In this document: piece by piece, positions 45,379 through 54,946 of the stretch
Layout: every line of letters starts with the position of its first letter
How positions within the stretch are numbered: the stretch's first letter is position 1
Assembly (NCBI RefSeq): GCF_003591485.1
Contig: NZ_QZCF01000001.1
Coordinates: forward strand, 992,001-1,056,000
Source: Paenibacillus sp. 1011MAR3C5
GTDB taxonomy: Bacteria > Bacillota > Bacilli > Paenibacillales > Paenibacillaceae
Direction: 5' to 3'
DNA length: 64,000 nt
Program-made: the position numbers and the translations under genes
Notes under the pieces: model-generated
What the model saw: only the letters and a program-made list of their open reading frames with translations
What the model was told of the DNA's origin: nothing
Database searches by the model: none

Positions 45379-47031
45379 TTAATGTCCCCTATTGATTTTC
45401 TCTACGTTCGCCTGCCATTTCTCTGTTCTGAACTCAAGCAGCTTGGCAAGGCCCGCTTTTTCAGAATCTTTTTTGGCCTGCTCCATGACGGCTTTTACCT
45501 CATCTTCCGTTTTGGCAAGAACCATCTTCGCAAAAGACACGGTATAAATGTCATGAACATTTTGCGAGATCACGCCAATCTCGGAATCCGGCAGCGGCTC
45601 GGTATTAACGAACTCTGTTATGTCTTTGGAAGTCGCCCAAGTAACGGTGGATTGTGCGATCGTCTCCCATGATTGCTGCGACTTCGAAAGCGACGACTCC
45701 AGGCTCATTTTCGCTGTGTCGATAAAGCTGGTGTTGCCCGCCCAGTTGAAATCCTCGAAGGTTCTCATTTTTTCCGTGCGCTCGTTAGCATCGACATTCG
45801 TGTAGGTTTCATTCGGAATGGGCGATCCGTCTTCATTCTCTTCATCCCAGTACAAGCCCTTTGGCCCAAAGAACAGCACCTTCTGGCCTTCTGGCCCCGT
45901 AATCCAATCATAGTAAGCAAAGATCGCTTCCGGATCCTTCGCCTCGGTTGTAATGACGTTGACATTCCAGCCCAGGCTTTCAAAGCCGCTGACAAAAACG
46001 TTATCCTTATTCAACCCGGCCTTGCGAATCGGCCAAATAATTTCATAGCCGCTATCCGGATTGGAGGCTGTCAGCGCGCGGTGTCCTTCCGCGCCATACG
46101 TTGTAATATTGGACTCGATCATCACCGCGACGCGGCTTGTATTTACTTTTTCCTTCACTGCATCCTGCGTCTGCTGCAGGGCATCCTGCGTAATCAGTCT
46201 CTCTCTAAACAGCTTGTTGATATAAAGCATCAGCTCTTCAAAAGCGCTATCCTCATAAATCGATACAAGCCGGTTTCCATCCGGGTAGCCCAATAAACCA
46301 ATATTTTTGCTTGTAGAATCCTCTTTGAATCCGCCGTACATCACTTCCAGCCCTGCGCCTTTCTCGCCAACCTCGAGCGGCACCACATTCGGATATTTAT
46401 CTCTTACCTGGATCAGATAAGCGTAGAGATCATCGAAGGTTTCCAAGGCCGGTCTGCCCAGCTCATTATAAATATCTTTATTGACCATCCATCCGCCGTT
46501 GCCGAATGTTCCTGAAGTATACCAGTTCGGAATTTGATAGATTTTCCCGTCATCCGAGCGAAGAAGATTCAACGTAGATTCCTTCACATATTTTTTGAAA
46601 TTCGGATATTTATCATAATAGTCATCAAGCGCAACCAGCTTGCCGGCCTTCATCAGGCGCTCTACCACAGCCCCCCGGTCTGTGAAAATAACATCCGGCA
46701 AATCATTGCCGACAATCATGGTGTTCAGCTTTTCTTCTGCGGCACCGCCTGATTGTATAGGCTCAACTGTAACTTTGCGGTTATCCTGAATCCACTTTGT
46801 AGCTTCATTCTCACCCCATGGAGCTGTTGTCAGCCAATCATAGTGCCCATAGAAAGAGAAGGTCACCGGCTTAATACCGTCCACGCCACTCTCTTCATTT
46901 CCCTCTCCAGTTGCATTCGAGCTGCTTGGACCCGGGCTGTTCGTCCCGCCCTCGCCCGCATTGGAGCAAGCGGCAAGAAGAATAAGCAATGCCAGGCTCG
47001 CAAGCGAAAGCCATCTCCACCTTATGTTCAT
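45379..47031 (-). CDS. Sugar ABC transporter substrate-binding lipoprotein (LplA-like)
   Basis: 550 residues, the long type typical of Paenibacillus carbohydrate-binding proteins. The lipobox is LLAACSN, followed by a Gly/Ser/Asn-rich spacer. The mature part shows family 1 binding-protein motifs (NDLPDVIFTDRGAVVERLMK, IPNWYTSGTFGNGGWMVNKD). It captures oligosaccharides released outside, probably by the SLH enzyme encoded next (146-base gap). AGGGG precedes ATG. The permease gene ends 33 bases upstream, so all are in one transcript. Confidence 0.92.
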   Translation of the reverse strand: MNIRWRWLSLASLALLILLAACSNAGEGGTNSPGPSSSNATGEGNEESGVDGIKPVTFSFYGHYDWLTTAPWGENEATKWIQDNRKVTVEPIQSGGAAEEKLNTMIVGNDLPDVIFTDRGAVVERLMKAGKLVALDDYYDKYPNFKKYVKESTLNLLRSDDGKIYQIPNWYTSGTFGNGGWMVNKDIYNELGRPALETFDDLYAYLIQVRDKYPNVVPLEVGEKGAGLEVMYGGFKEDSTSKNIGLLGYPDGNRLVSIYEDSAFEELMLYINKLFRERLITQDALQQTQDAVKEKVNTSRVAVMIESNITTYGAEGHRALTASNPDSGYEIIWPIRKAGLNKDNVFVSGFESLGWNVNVITTEAKDPEAIFAYYDWITGPEGQKVLFFGPKGLYWDEENEDGSPIPNETYTNVDANERTEKMRTFEDFNWAGNTSFIDTAKMSLESSLSKSQQSWETIAQSTVTWATSKDITEFVNTEPLPDSEIGVISQNVHDIYTVSFAKMVLAKTEDEVKAVMEQAKKDSEKAGLAKLLEFRTEKWQANVEKINRGH

Positions 47032-47063
47032 CTTTTCCCCTACTTTCTTTTTTTATATTGAAA

Positions 47064-47960
47064 CTACTCCTTCATCGACCCGATCAATACCCCTTTTACA
47101 AAATACTTTTGTAAAAACGGATAGGTCAAAATAATAGGAATAGTAGCAACCATCATCGTCGCCATCGTGAGCGATTTCGTCGTAACCGTCCGATTGCGGT
47201 TCATATGCTCCTGCGCGATTGCATTGGCTGATGACATCTCCGTCATAATATTGGAGTTCATAATTTGCCTTAGCAGGGTTTGAATCGGCAGCAGTTCATC
47301 CTTCGACACATAGATGGCTCCGGTAAACCAGTCATTCCAATGCCCGACAGCTGTGAACAGCGAGATTGTCGCCAGCACCGGACCGGAGATCGGCACTACG
47401 ATGCGGAAAAAGATGCCGTAATTGCTGCAGCCGTCTATCTTCGCCGACTCCTCCAGACCATCGGGAAGCGCGGAGAAGAAGGTGCGGATCACGATCATAT
47501 GATAGACGCTGATCAAGCCTGGAATAATATAAACCCATAACGTATTAATCATTCCAAGCGAGCGTACCAGCATGAACGTCGGAATCAATCCGCCGCTGAA
47601 AAACATCGTTGCAATAAAGAAAACCATATACTGCTTGCGCATCAGAAGCGCTTTTTTCGACATGCCGTAAGCGAGCAGCGCCGTCAAAGAAACCGACAAT
47701 ACCGTTCCGCTTACCGTTCTAATAATAGATATCCAAAAGGAATTAATCAGCCTGTGATCTCCAAATACAATGCCATAATTCTCGAGCGTAAAAGCTCTTG
47801 GCCAAAACGTTACTCCGCCCAGCGAGGTATCGCTTCCCAGGTTGAACGAAATAACGAGCGAGTTCCAAAAAGGATACAGCATCACGATCCCGAGCAAAGC
47901 CAGTACCGTATAGATAAAGCGCTGCAGGATTTTATCACCGAGACTAAGCCTCATCTTCAT
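47064..47960 (-). CDS. Sugar ABC transporter permease (LplC/MalG-like)
   Basis: About 298 residues with six membrane segments. The EAA loop is GLEESAKIDGCSNYGIFFRI followed by VVPISGPVLA, the docking site for the ATPase. The C terminus (PFLQKYFVKGVLIGSMKE) is the typical end of LplC-type permeases. ATG at 47960 is preferred, with GGGGTG upstream. No ATPase gene is nearby; such systems usually share an MsmX-type ATPase encoded elsewhere. It pairs with the permease encoded just upstream. Confidence 0.92.
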   Translation of the reverse strand: MKMRLSLGDKILQRFIYTVLALLGIVMLYPFWNSLVISFNLGSDTSLGGVTFWPRAFTLENYGIVFGDHRLINSFWISIIRTVSGTVLSVSLTALLAYGMSKKALLMRKQYMVFFIATMFFSGGLIPTFMLVRSLGMINTLWVYIIPGLISVYHMIVIRTFFSALPDGLEESAKIDGCSNYGIFFRIVVPISGPVLATISLFTAVGHWNDWFTGAIYVSKDELLPIQTLLRQIMNSNIMTEMSSANAIAQEHMNRNRTVTTKSLTMATMMVATIPIILTYPFLQKYFVKGVLIGSMKE

Positions 47961-47987
47961 CACCCCAACTATGTCGTCGAATATCGC

Positions 47988-48914
47988 TTACCACAAGCTC
48001 ACGCCCGCTCTTCTTGCCAATCTGTTCGCTACAATGAGTAAAGTGACGCTGATTACAGCTTTAAACAATCCGACGGCAGTCGCATAAGAGAAGCGCGATT
48101 TCAAAATGCCTACGCGATATACATAGGTGTCAATGACATCGGAGTAATCCCGCAATATCGGATTGGTAGCCAGCAGCAGGATATCCTCAAAGCCCGCACT
48201 CAATATATTGCCGATCGCAAGGATCATAAATATGATAATGACCGGCGCGATGCTGGGCAGCGTGATCAAATAGATTTGCTTAAATCGGCTCGCCCCGTCG
48301 ATGGAAGCGGCTTCATAAAGGGTAGGATCTACGCCGGCTATCGCGGCAAGATAAACAATGCTCGCAAAGCCAATCTCCTTCCATACATTCACGCTCACTA
48401 ATATCGTCCAAAAGTACTCAGGTATCGCCAAAAAGTTTATGGGATGCTCTATAAGATCAAGCTTTTGAAGTAAAATGTTGATTGTTCCGTTATCAACAGA
48501 GAGGAGCGAGAATACGAAACCGGACACAATCACCCAAGATAGAAAATAAGGCAAGTAGCTTACCGTTTGAATAATCCTCTTAAATGCCATATGTCGAACT
48601 TCATTAAGCATAAGCGCCAGCAGGATCGGCGCCGGGAAAGAGATGACGAGCTTAAAGAGACTAATCGCGATCGTATTGCGCATAATGTTCAGAAACTCCG
48701 GCGCCTGAAAGAACATCCGGAAGTTTGCGAGGCCAGCCCACTCGCTTTTCCAAATCCCCGCGAAAATATCGTATTTCTGAAAAGCCATCAGCACACCGTA
48801 CATCGGGATATAGCTAAAGATAAAAATAAAGATAACGCCCGGAATAACCATAGACTGCAAATCCCATTGCTTCCAAAACTGTTTCAGAAAGCTCGGCTTA
48901 GGGGCTGCCTTCAT
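47988..48914 (-). CDS. Sugar ABC transporter permease (LplB-like)
   Basis: 308 residues with six membrane segments. The EAA loop is LYEAASIDGASRFKQIYLIT, then LPSIAPVIIIFMIL. It starts with a basic stretch (KPSFLKQFWKQWDLQSMVIP) usual in LplB proteins and ends LIVANRLARRAGVSLW. The start ATG overlaps the stop of the small upstream gene by ATGA; AAGGAGG lies 8-9 nt away inside that gene. It forms the translocation pore with the second permease. Confidence 0.92.
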   Translation of the reverse strand: MKAAPKPSFLKQFWKQWDLQSMVIPGVIFIFIFSYIPMYGVLMAFQKYDIFAGIWKSEWAGLANFRMFFQAPEFLNIMRNTIAISLFKLVISFPAPILLALMLNEVRHMAFKRIIQTVSYLPYFLSWVIVSGFVFSLLSVDNGTINILLQKLDLIEHPINFLAIPEYFWTILVSVNVWKEIGFASIVYLAAIAGVDPTLYEAASIDGASRFKQIYLITLPSIAPVIIIFMILAIGNILSAGFEDILLLATNPILRDYSDVIDTYVYRVGILKSRFSYATAVGLFKAVISVTLLIVANRLARRAGVSLW

Positions 48915-49132
48915 AGGCTCTCATCCTCCTTCTCTGCAGAAGCAGATTCTCTAAGCTGGCTGTCTTCTATGTAGCAGGGACTTAAATGTAAAGATGGAAC
49001 CGCTTGCAACAATTCCACGCCATGTTGGCTCCATGATTCAAAAAGCACATGCCTTGCCTGATCGCCTTGCAGATCATCGGTCAACTCCTGCAGCTCGCTT
49101 TTCACATGGTTGTTACCCATAAACTGGACCAT
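48911..49132 (-). CDS. Small unknown protein coupled to the permease gene
   Basis: 73 residues (69 if ATG at 49120 is used), hydrophilic and acidic, with no membrane segment (VKSELQELTDDLQGDQARHV, then SLHLSPCYIEDSQLRESASA). It is not recognised. It starts 4 bases after the kinase stop and its own stop overlaps the permease start by ATGA. AAAGGA suits ATG at 49120 better than 49132. Position between two operon genes favours a real gene, or a leader needed to couple permease translation. Confidence 0.55.
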   Translation of the reverse strand: MVQFMGNNHVKSELQELTDDLQGDQARHVLFESWSQHGVELLQAVPSLHLSPCYIEDSQLRESASAEKEDESL

Positions 49133-49136
49133 CCTT

Positions 49137-50132
49137 TCATTGAATATTTTGAATATTGCGAATATTATTTATCTGCGTCCGCATCATCTGGTTCATCAGC
49201 CCCCGGGTCATCTGCAATCCACCGTGTTCCATGGCCAGAATAACCGCCCCGATGACCGGTTCGTTTTTCAAAACCGTTAAGGTGCAGTTCGGCGCCGCCT
49301 GCTTCACCTTCCGCTCGATCGCCGAGCGAATAATGCCGGCTTGATCGCCTTTCGTCAGCAGACTGCCTGCAAGTACAAGGTCGAATGCTTCCCCGCTCAT
49401 ATCCAAATGTCGAATCGTTGCGGCTGCGGCAAGCCCTAATTCCTCACCCTGCTTGATCAACAGCCTGATCGCTGTTTCATCTCCTTCTTCAGCAGCCTGA
49501 AACAATAGTCGCGCTACGTCGACCGGCAGATGCCTGTCATGATCCAAATAATCATCCCGAAGCTCCGCGACGCTGGCGTAACCCAGCAGGTTGATCAGCT
49601 TATCCGTCAACTCTGTCTTCGTTTCCCTGCCTTCGTAAGCCCTGACTACACTGCGGAACACTTCAACGCTCAGGTCATAGCCGCCGCCGAAGTCGCCGAA
49701 TTGATAGCCGAAGCCGCCGCATTGATATAGCTCGCCAGCTCGGTTTGTACCCGAGCAATTGACCCCTGATCCGCATATAATCACAATCCCAAAGGGATTT
49801 TCCGTTCCTGCCCTCATCGCAATCATCGTATCACCGGATATCTCGCTCCGTGGAAGGTTTAGACCGGCAATCATCGGGCGAAGGATGCGAAAATCGCTTT
49901 CACGATCGGCGCCTGCTAGTCCAAACCAGGCAAACTCGATTTGATCTTCTGTTAATCCCGCTTCTTCCAACGCCCCCGTCACTGCTTCCTTCAAGCTTAT
50001 TTCCGTCTGCCGCCGGTCCGTTTGGTGATTGCCGTTCCCTCCTTTCCCCATTCCGGCTATTTCGCCATTCTCATTTGCAATCACTGCATAGGTTTTACTT
50101 CCACCTGCATCGACTCCCAAATAATATTTCAC
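49137..50132 (-). CDS. BadF/BadG-type kinase, N-acetylglucosamine kinase-like
   Basis: About 331 residues. It has the ASKHA-fold phosphate motifs YYLGVDAGGSKTYAVIANEN at the start and GIVIICGSGVNCSGTNRAGE in the middle, with LVLAGSLLTKGD near the end. This is the BadF/BadG/BcrA/BcrD ATPase family to which eukaryotic-type GlcNAc kinases belong. In this locus it would phosphorylate an imported sugar. GTG at 50132 is chosen because AGGAG is 11 nt away; a GTG at 50144 overlaps that site. It follows the LacI gene by 26 bases. Confidence 0.83.
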   Translation of the reverse strand: MKYYLGVDAGGSKTYAVIANENGEIAGMGKGGNGNHQTDRRQTEISLKEAVTGALEEAGLTEDQIEFAWFGLAGADRESDFRILRPMIAGLNLPRSEISGDTMIAMRAGTENPFGIVIICGSGVNCSGTNRAGELYQCGGFGYQFGDFGGGYDLSVEVFRSVVRAYEGRETKTELTDKLINLLGYASVAELRDDYLDHDRHLPVDVARLLFQAAEEGDETAIRLLIKQGEELGLAAAATIRHLDMSGEAFDLVLAGSLLTKGDQAGIIRSAIERKVKQAAPNCTLTVLKNEPVIGAVILAMEHGGLQMTRGLMNQMMRTQINNIRNIQNIQ

Positions 50133-50158
50133 AGGCTGACTCACTCCTAAACATTCAT

Positions 50159-51154
50159 TTATGGTTGCTTCAAATAAGCTGTAGATTCTCGTACCAATAG
50201 CTGTGGACTAAGCTTCGTCACCGTCGGTGCTTCCATTTGCCCATTGATTTGTTCAAGCAGCAAATCCACGCCTATGCTGCCCATCTGCGCTTCCGGCTGC
50301 CGCACCGTCGTCAATCTCGGGAAAAACTCAGACGCCAGCTTCTGATCATCAAAGCCTACTACCGATACATCATGCGGTACCATAATGCCCTCTTCTCGCA
50401 GCGCGTGAATGACACCAAGCGCTATAAAGTCATCCCCTGCGAAGATAGCCGTAGGCAGCGTATCCTCTCTAATCCACTTTTTGGCTGCATCATAGCCGCT
50501 GCTTACTGTAAAACCGCTATATTCAATGGCAAAAGGAGTTAACGCGGCATCAGCTAATGCCTGCACATATCCTCTCTTTCTCTCTGTTACGCTCAAAAAA
50601 ATCGTCGGCCCTCCTATATGCGCTATTTTCGTATGCCCAAGGTCAATCAAATGTCTGGTCGCATCGTACCCCCCTTGGAAGTTATCCACCAGCACGCTGG
50701 AAACGTCATCATGCTCATATTGATTATCTAGCAGAATAAACGGAATTTTCTTCTTCTTCAGCTCGGCTACATACTGTTCCTCTTCAATTGGCGACAGCAA
50801 TATGATCCCATCCACACGATCTCTCTGAAACAAGAAATTGTTGGTTTCTCCTTCACCTTCATGTTCCGAAATAGACAGTGTTAGAAAATATCCCTGATCT
50901 GCCAGCTTTCGATTTGCAGCTTTAATCACGCGATCATAGAAGGAATCATTCAAATTCGTAATCGACATCCCGATAATGCCAGTCTTGCCGCGGACCAGGC
51001 TTTGCGCCGCTGAGTTAGGCTGATAATTCAGCTCTTCCATCGCTTTCAGCACCTTCTGCCTGTTCACCTCGCGGACTGTCGGCGAATTATTGATGACCCG
51101 CGATACGGTTACTATAGATAACCCGGATTTTTTTACTACATCATGTATGTTCAT
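50159..51154 (-). CDS. LacI-family transcriptional regulator
   Basis: 331 residues from ATG at 51154, which has AAAGAGG upstream. The helix-turn-helix reads NIHDVVKKSGLSIVTVSRVI and NNSPTVREVNRQKVLKAMEE, and the hinge helix NYQPNSAAQSLVRGKTGIIG. The ligand-binding half is periplasmic-binding-protein-like (DGIILLSPIEEEQYVAEL, PTAIFAGDDFIALGVIHALR). It is the first gene of the sugar operon and should repress it until the sugar appears. Three GTTTAAAC palindromes lie upstream. The frame is open to 51187, but that extension precedes the ribosome site. Confidence 0.93.
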   Translation of the reverse strand: MNIHDVVKKSGLSIVTVSRVINNSPTVREVNRQKVLKAMEELNYQPNSAAQSLVRGKTGIIGMSITNLNDSFYDRVIKAANRKLADQGYFLTLSISEHEGEGETNNFLFQRDRVDGIILLSPIEEEQYVAELKKKKIPFILLDNQYEHDDVSSVLVDNFQGGYDATRHLIDLGHTKIAHIGGPTIFLSVTERKRGYVQALADAALTPFAIEYSGFTVSSGYDAAKKWIREDTLPTAIFAGDDFIALGVIHALREEGIMVPHDVSVVGFDDQKLASEFFPRLTTVRQPEAQMGSIGVDLLLEQINGQMEAPTVTKLSPQLLVRESTAYLKQP

Positions 51155-51197
51155 TTGGACCTCTTTCTCCTTTAAATCATTTAGCATTTACGTTTAA

Positions 51198-51205
51198 GTT
51201 TAAAC
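51198..51205. promoter_or_regulatory. Putative LacI-type operator 1
   Basis: The palindrome GTTTAAAC lies 43 bases before the regulator's start codon, within ACGTTTAAGTTTAAACGTTA, itself an extended imperfect inverted repeat. It is the nearest of three copies in 290 bases. Confidence 0.6.
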
Positions 51206-51395
51206 GTTAAAATTCCAACGTAATGCTAGCACCCATCTCGATGGTTGTCAATTTGGAGCTGCCCATCGGTATCGTTTGTGCCAACCCTGTCTTCTTGTTT
51301 CATTGGAATCAAAATAGCCGAAAAGCCTAGCATGATCTCCACACGTTGCTATTTTAAACTCCATAGTAGCGTTTTACCCACCCAAAAGTATAAAG

Positions 51396-51403
51396 GTTTA
51401 AAC
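51396..51403. promoter_or_regulatory. Putative LacI-type operator 2
   Basis: GTTTAAAC in the context TAAAGGTTTAAACTTTTA. It is 198 bases from operator 1. AT-rich sequence surrounds it. No gene can be supported between 51188 and 51606; this stretch holds only the operators and probable promoter. Confidence 0.6.
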
Positions 51404-51479
51404 TTTTAACTTAAAAAAATTTATATTAAACAATAAGACTATACATACTTGCTACTATTTCGCCCTTCAAAGTTTAAAG

Positions 51480-51487
51480 GTTTAAAC
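51480..51487. promoter_or_regulatory. Putative LacI-type operator 3
   Basis: GTTTAAAC in AAAGGTTTAAACTATA, sharing AAAGGTTTAAACT with operator 2. It is 84 bases from operator 2, about eight helical turns. On the minus strand a possible TTGAAG, 17-base spacer and TATGTA (51470-51442) follow. Confidence 0.6.
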
Positions 51488-51606
51488 TATAGGTACATAT
51501 TACCACCACACCTTCTATCCGTCAATATGATTATTTTGGGAAGCACGAACAACACGAGCATCGCAAACGCTGAGCGGAAGCATGCCGTAAAATGGCTGCC
51601 TAAAAC

Positions 51607-51643
51607 AAAAAAGGTGGAGAATCGATGTGATCCCTCCGCCTTT
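51607..51643 (-). terminator. Terminator of the first csoR gene
   Basis: A 10-bp stem with one G-T pair (51634-51643 with 51610-51619). On the minus strand it ends in a T run with one G (TTTTTTGTTTT). It starts 3 bases after the csoR stop. Confidence 0.85.
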
Positions 51644-51646
51644 CTG

Positions 51647-51976
51647 TTATTTAATTAGCTTATTTACGGTAGTCATCAGTTCATCCAATACTTCACGATC
51701 GCCTTCTTGAATCCGATCAATGACACAACTTTTTAAATGGTGCTCCAACAGCTGTTTACCGAGTCCATTCAAAGCGGATTGTATCGAAGCGATCTGATGC
51801 AGCACGTCATCACAATACGTGTCTTTCTCGATCAGTCCCTTAACCCCGCGCACTTGCCCTTCGATACGATTCAGTCGATGAATCAAACTAATCTTTGTTT
51901 TTTCGGAATGATGACTTTTCCGCTCTGTAGAAGATGTATGGTCGATTGAGGTGGCCTCATGTGTCGTTTTTTCCAT
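51647..51976 (-). CDS. csoR: CsoR-family copper-sensing repressor (copy 1)
   Basis: 109 residues from ATG at 51976, with AGGGAG about 10 nt upstream. All-helical CsoR/RcnR fold: SLIHRLNRIEGQVRGVKGLI is the DNA-binding helix. The Cu(I) ligands Cys-His-Cys are visible in TYCDDVLHQ and LLEHHLKSCV. The His-rich N terminus (THEATSIDHTSS, KSHHSEK) may add metal binding. It is close to the second CsoR at 57828. A GGGGG box lies in its own promoter, suggesting autoregulation. The copA and copZ genes nearby make copper the likely ligand. Confidence 0.92.
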   Translation of the reverse strand: MEKTTHEATSIDHTSSTERKSHHSEKTKISLIHRLNRIEGQVRGVKGLIEKDTYCDDVLHQIASIQSALNGLGKQLLEHHLKSCVIDRIQEGDREVLDELMTTVNKLIK

Positions 51977-51998
51977 TTGAATCAACTCCCTCTTATTT

Positions 51999-52027
51999 AG
52001 ATTAACATCGCCCACCCCCTATGTAAA
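51999..52027 (-). promoter_or_regulatory. csoR promoter with CsoR-type box
   Basis: On the minus strand: TTTACA (52027-52022), 17-base spacer, TAATCT (52004-51999). The spacer contains TAGGGGGTGGG, similar to the boxes before copZ and the sulfite-reductase-like gene. Confidence 0.6.
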
Positions 52028-52091
52028 GAGAGGTTCAGACGTCCCCTATTAACCACTCAACAAGCCAGCTTAATAGTAAGTTTGTTAGGTG

Positions 52092-52130
52092 CGAAAAAGC
52101 AGCTCAGTTTAAGCGTGAGCTGCTTTTTCG
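52092..52130 (-). terminator. Terminator of the glutaredoxin gene
   Basis: A perfect 15-bp stem (52092-52106 with 52116-52130) with a 9-base loop. The A5/T5 blocks make it work in both directions. It lies 29 bases after the stop at 52159. Confidence 0.85.
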
Positions 52131-52158
52131 GTGAACGGCATATATACGGAAAGCCGCC

Positions 52159-52404
52159 TTACGCTTTATTCAATAATTCGCTTATTTCACTGAGATTCTC
52201 CGCGAAGCCAACGAACACCTTATCGCCAATCACAATCGTCGGCACAATTTGTTTGCCAGTCAAGTTCCAGACTTCTTCTGGATACCTTGGATCTTCTGCG
52301 CAGTTAAGGTCTGTATAGGGGATCTCATTCTCTGTGAAATACCGTTTGGCATAACTGCAGTCACTACAGGTCGGGATCGTATAGATTTTAACTGTTTGTT
52401 CCAT
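52159..52404 (-). CDS. Glutaredoxin-family thiol protein
   Basis: 81 residues, a single thioredoxin fold. The active site is C13-S-D-C16 in YTIPTCSDCSYAKRYF, with the cis-proline segment IVPTIVIGDKVFVGF. The CxDC form differs from the usual CPYC and resembles the NrdH/YruB-like group. It may keep thiols or copper-bound cysteines reduced; it follows copA by 80 bases on the same strand. AAGGAGG lies 9-10 nt before ATG. Confidence 0.88.
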   Translation of the reverse strand: MEQTVKIYTIPTCSDCSYAKRYFTENEIPYTDLNCAEDPRYPEEVWNLTGKQIVPTIVIGDKVFVGFAENLSEISELLNKA

Positions 52405-52483
52405 GATCGATATACCTCCTTACTTAGTATCAACTATGAAGGGTACAGTATTGGACTTCCCTTGGTGCTGAAATTGACCACTT

Positions 52484-54916
52484 TTAGTTTCGAACCTTTA
52501 CACGCTGAAGCCGAAGCGCGTTAAGAACAACAGAAACCGAACTCAATGCCATCGCTGCACCGGCAACCCACGGTGCTAACAAACCAATCGCAGCAATCGG
52601 AATCCCTAGCGTATTATAACCAAGCGCCCAGACCAGGTTTTGCTTAATATTTCTCATGGTCTTGCGGCTCATGTATATCGCTTCAGGAATGCTGGACAGA
52701 TCGCCGCGCATAAGGGTGACATCCGCAGCTTCCATGGCGACATCTGTCCCTGTACCGATTGCCATACCAACGTCTGCCGTCGCAAGGGCCGGCGCATCGT
52801 TGATACCGTCTCCGACCATCGCTACTTTTTTGCCCTGGGCTTGCAGTTTTTTCACTTCTTCCGCTTTTCCTTCAGGCAGCACCTCAGCGCGTACATGGTC
52901 AATACCCACTTGAGCAGCGATCGCCTTAGCCGTCCGCTCATTGTCGCCTGTGATCATGATGACCTGAATTCCCATCTCTTTCAGACGGCTCACTGCCGCT
53001 TTCGACGTTTCCTTAATCGTATCCGCCACAGCAACCATACCTGCATACCGATCATCAATCGCAACCAGCATCGCAGTTTTTCCTGACTCTTCCAAGCGAG
53101 ACATCGGTTCGTACGCTGCCTTCGCGTTAACTTCATACTTTTCCATCAAGCGGCGCGTACCTATCAGCAGCTGCTTCCCTTCTACAACAGCCTTTATTCC
53201 AAATCCCGGAATGGCCTCGAACGATTCTGTTCTCGGCAGCTCGATATTTCTTTCCTGGATGCCTGCCACGATTGCCTCCGCAAGCGGATGCTCCGAATTT
53301 TTCTCAGCCGCGCCGACCAGTCTGAGGAATTCCGACTCATTGCCTTCAGCAACTACATCTGTCAATTCCGGCTTGCCTTTTGTTACTGTACCGGTTTTGT
53401 CGAGAATGATCGCATTGATCTTGTGGGTCTGCTCCAGATGTTCTCCGCCCTTGAACAAAATACCGAGTTCAGCCGCTCGTCCCGATCCCGCCATGATCGA
53501 TGTCGGGGTTGCCAATCCAAGCGCACATGGGCAGGCAATGACGAGAATGGCAATTGCTTTCTCCAAAGCTCCTGCGAAATCACCGGGTGTGACGAGGAAA
53601 TACCACACCAGGAAAGCAACCACAGCGATGCCAACCACAATGGGAACAAATATGCCCGAGATGACATCCGCAACCCGTTGAATTGGCGCTTTGGAGCCTT
53701 GCGCTTCTTCTACAACTTTAATAATTTGCGCAAGCGCCGTTTCCTTGCCGACTTTTGTTGCTTTAATTCGAAGAATACCGTTTTTATTGATCGTGGCCCC
53801 AATGACCGCATCTCCGGCTTTCTTCTCCACAGGGAGACTTTCGCCCGTCAGCATGGATTCATCTACCGACGATACGCCTTCAAGCACTTCCCCATCCACC
53901 GGCAGCTTATCCCCCGGTCGGACAAGAACGACATCGCCTACGATAACTTCATCAACCGCAATGGTCAGCTCTTGGCCATCGCGAATGACCAAAGCCGTTT
54001 TCGCTTGCAGCCCCATCAAGGATTTGATCGCTTCGGAGGTCCGGCCTTTCGCGTTTGCTTCAAAAAGTTTCCCCAGAATGACGAGCGTAATCAGAACCGC
54101 ACTTGTCTCGTAGTACAAGGAAGGTCCATGATGCATGCTGTCGCCCATCGCGAACCAATCGAGGGTCAAGTACAGGCTGTAGAAATAAGCAGCCGAGGTT
54201 CCAAGGGCAATCAGAACGTCCATATTCGCACTGCGATTGCGCAGCGCCTTATAGGCGCCTACATAAAACTGTGCACCAATATAAAATTGCACCGGGGTGG
54301 CCAAAATGAGTTGGACCCAAGGATTCATCAGGAAATCCGGCATGTACATCCATGAGGTGAACGAAAAGTGAGCCACCATCGTCCATAACAGCGGTAAGGA
54401 AAAAATCGCCGAAATGACCAATTTCCGTTTCTGCCGGCGTATTTCATTCAGGCGATGGTCGCCTGCCTTTTGATTCTCCTGCTTGATCATGGCTTTATAG
54501 CCAAGCTTTTTGACCTTGTTTTGCATATCCTCGACCGAGACATCGCCTGATGAATACTCCACGCGAGCCGTTTCCATCGCGAAGTTTACCGTCGCATTTG
54601 TAACGCCGGGCAGCTTGCTTAGTCCCTTTTCGATTTTGCTGGCACAAGCAGCACATGTCATGCCCTCGAGGTTAAACTGCGCAACCTCCGTGACGGTGCC
54701 GTATCCAAGCTTTTTAATGGTTTCCTCTAGATTCTTTCGATCGACTTTTGCCGGATCGAACGTTACATTCGCTTTCTCCAAAGCAAAGTTGACGTTAGCT
54801 GATGAGACCCCCTCCATTTTATTGAGGCCTTTCTCAATTCGATTTGCGCAAGCCGCGCAAGTCATACCCGTAATTTGCAAAGTGGATTGCTTATTCTGAG
54901 CGGCTGTTGATTCCAC
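52484..54916 (-). CDS. copA: Copper-exporting P1B-type ATPase
   Basis: 810 residues. Two N-terminal HMA domains bind Cu(I) ([15 protein letters not shown] near residue 18 and [15 protein letters not shown] near 85). Eight membrane helices follow, with the transport motif CPC near residue 461 ([15 protein letters not shown]). The phosphorylated aspartate is D506 in DKTGT, with TGES, HP (SEHPLAEAI) and [10 protein letters not shown] as expected. It pumps Cu(I) out of the cytoplasm. GTG at 54916 has AGGGAG 9 nt upstream. copZ lies 30 bases upstream under a CsoR-type promoter. Confidence 0.97.
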   Translation of the reverse strand: MESTAAQNKQSTLQITGMTCAACANRIEKGLNKMEGVSSANVNFALEKANVTFDPAKVDRKNLEETIKKLGYGTVTEVAQFNLEGMTCAACASKIEKGLSKLPGVTNATVNFAMETARVEYSSGDVSVEDMQNKVKKLGYKAMIKQENQKAGDHRLNEIRRQKRKLVISAIFSLPLLWTMVAHFSFTSWMYMPDFLMNPWVQLILATPVQFYIGAQFYVGAYKALRNRSANMDVLIALGTSAAYFYSLYLTLDWFAMGDSMHHGPSLYYETSAVLITLVILGKLFEANAKGRTSEAIKSLMGLQAKTALVIRDGQELTIAVDEVIVGDVVLVRPGDKLPVDGEVLEGVSSVDESMLTGESLPVEKKAGDAVIGATINKNGILRIKATKVGKETALAQIIKVVEEAQGSKAPIQRVADVISGIFVPIVVGIAVVAFLVWYFLVTPGDFAGALEKAIAILVIACPCALGLATPTSIMAGSGRAAELGILFKGGEHLEQTHKINAIILDKTGTVTKGKPELTDVVAEGNESEFLRLVGAAEKNSEHPLAEAIVAGIQERNIELPRTESFEAIPGFGIKAVVEGKQLLIGTRRLMEKYEVNAKAAYEPMSRLEESGKTAMLVAIDDRYAGMVAVADTIKETSKAAVSRLKEMGIQVIMITGDNERTAKAIAAQVGIDHVRAEVLPEGKAEEVKKLQAQGKKVAMVGDGINDAPALATADVGMAIGTGTDVAMEAADVTLMRGDLSSIPEAIYMSRKTMRNIKQNLVWALGYNTLGIPIAAIGLLAPWVAGAAMALSSVSVVLNALRLQRVKVRN

Positions 54917-54946
54917 ATTGATTCACTCCCTCATTATCCATTGACC

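Noticed and set aside
51449-51658. Plus-strand frame of 69 codons before csoR
   Set aside because: It runs through an operator and the csoR terminator and has no ribosome site.
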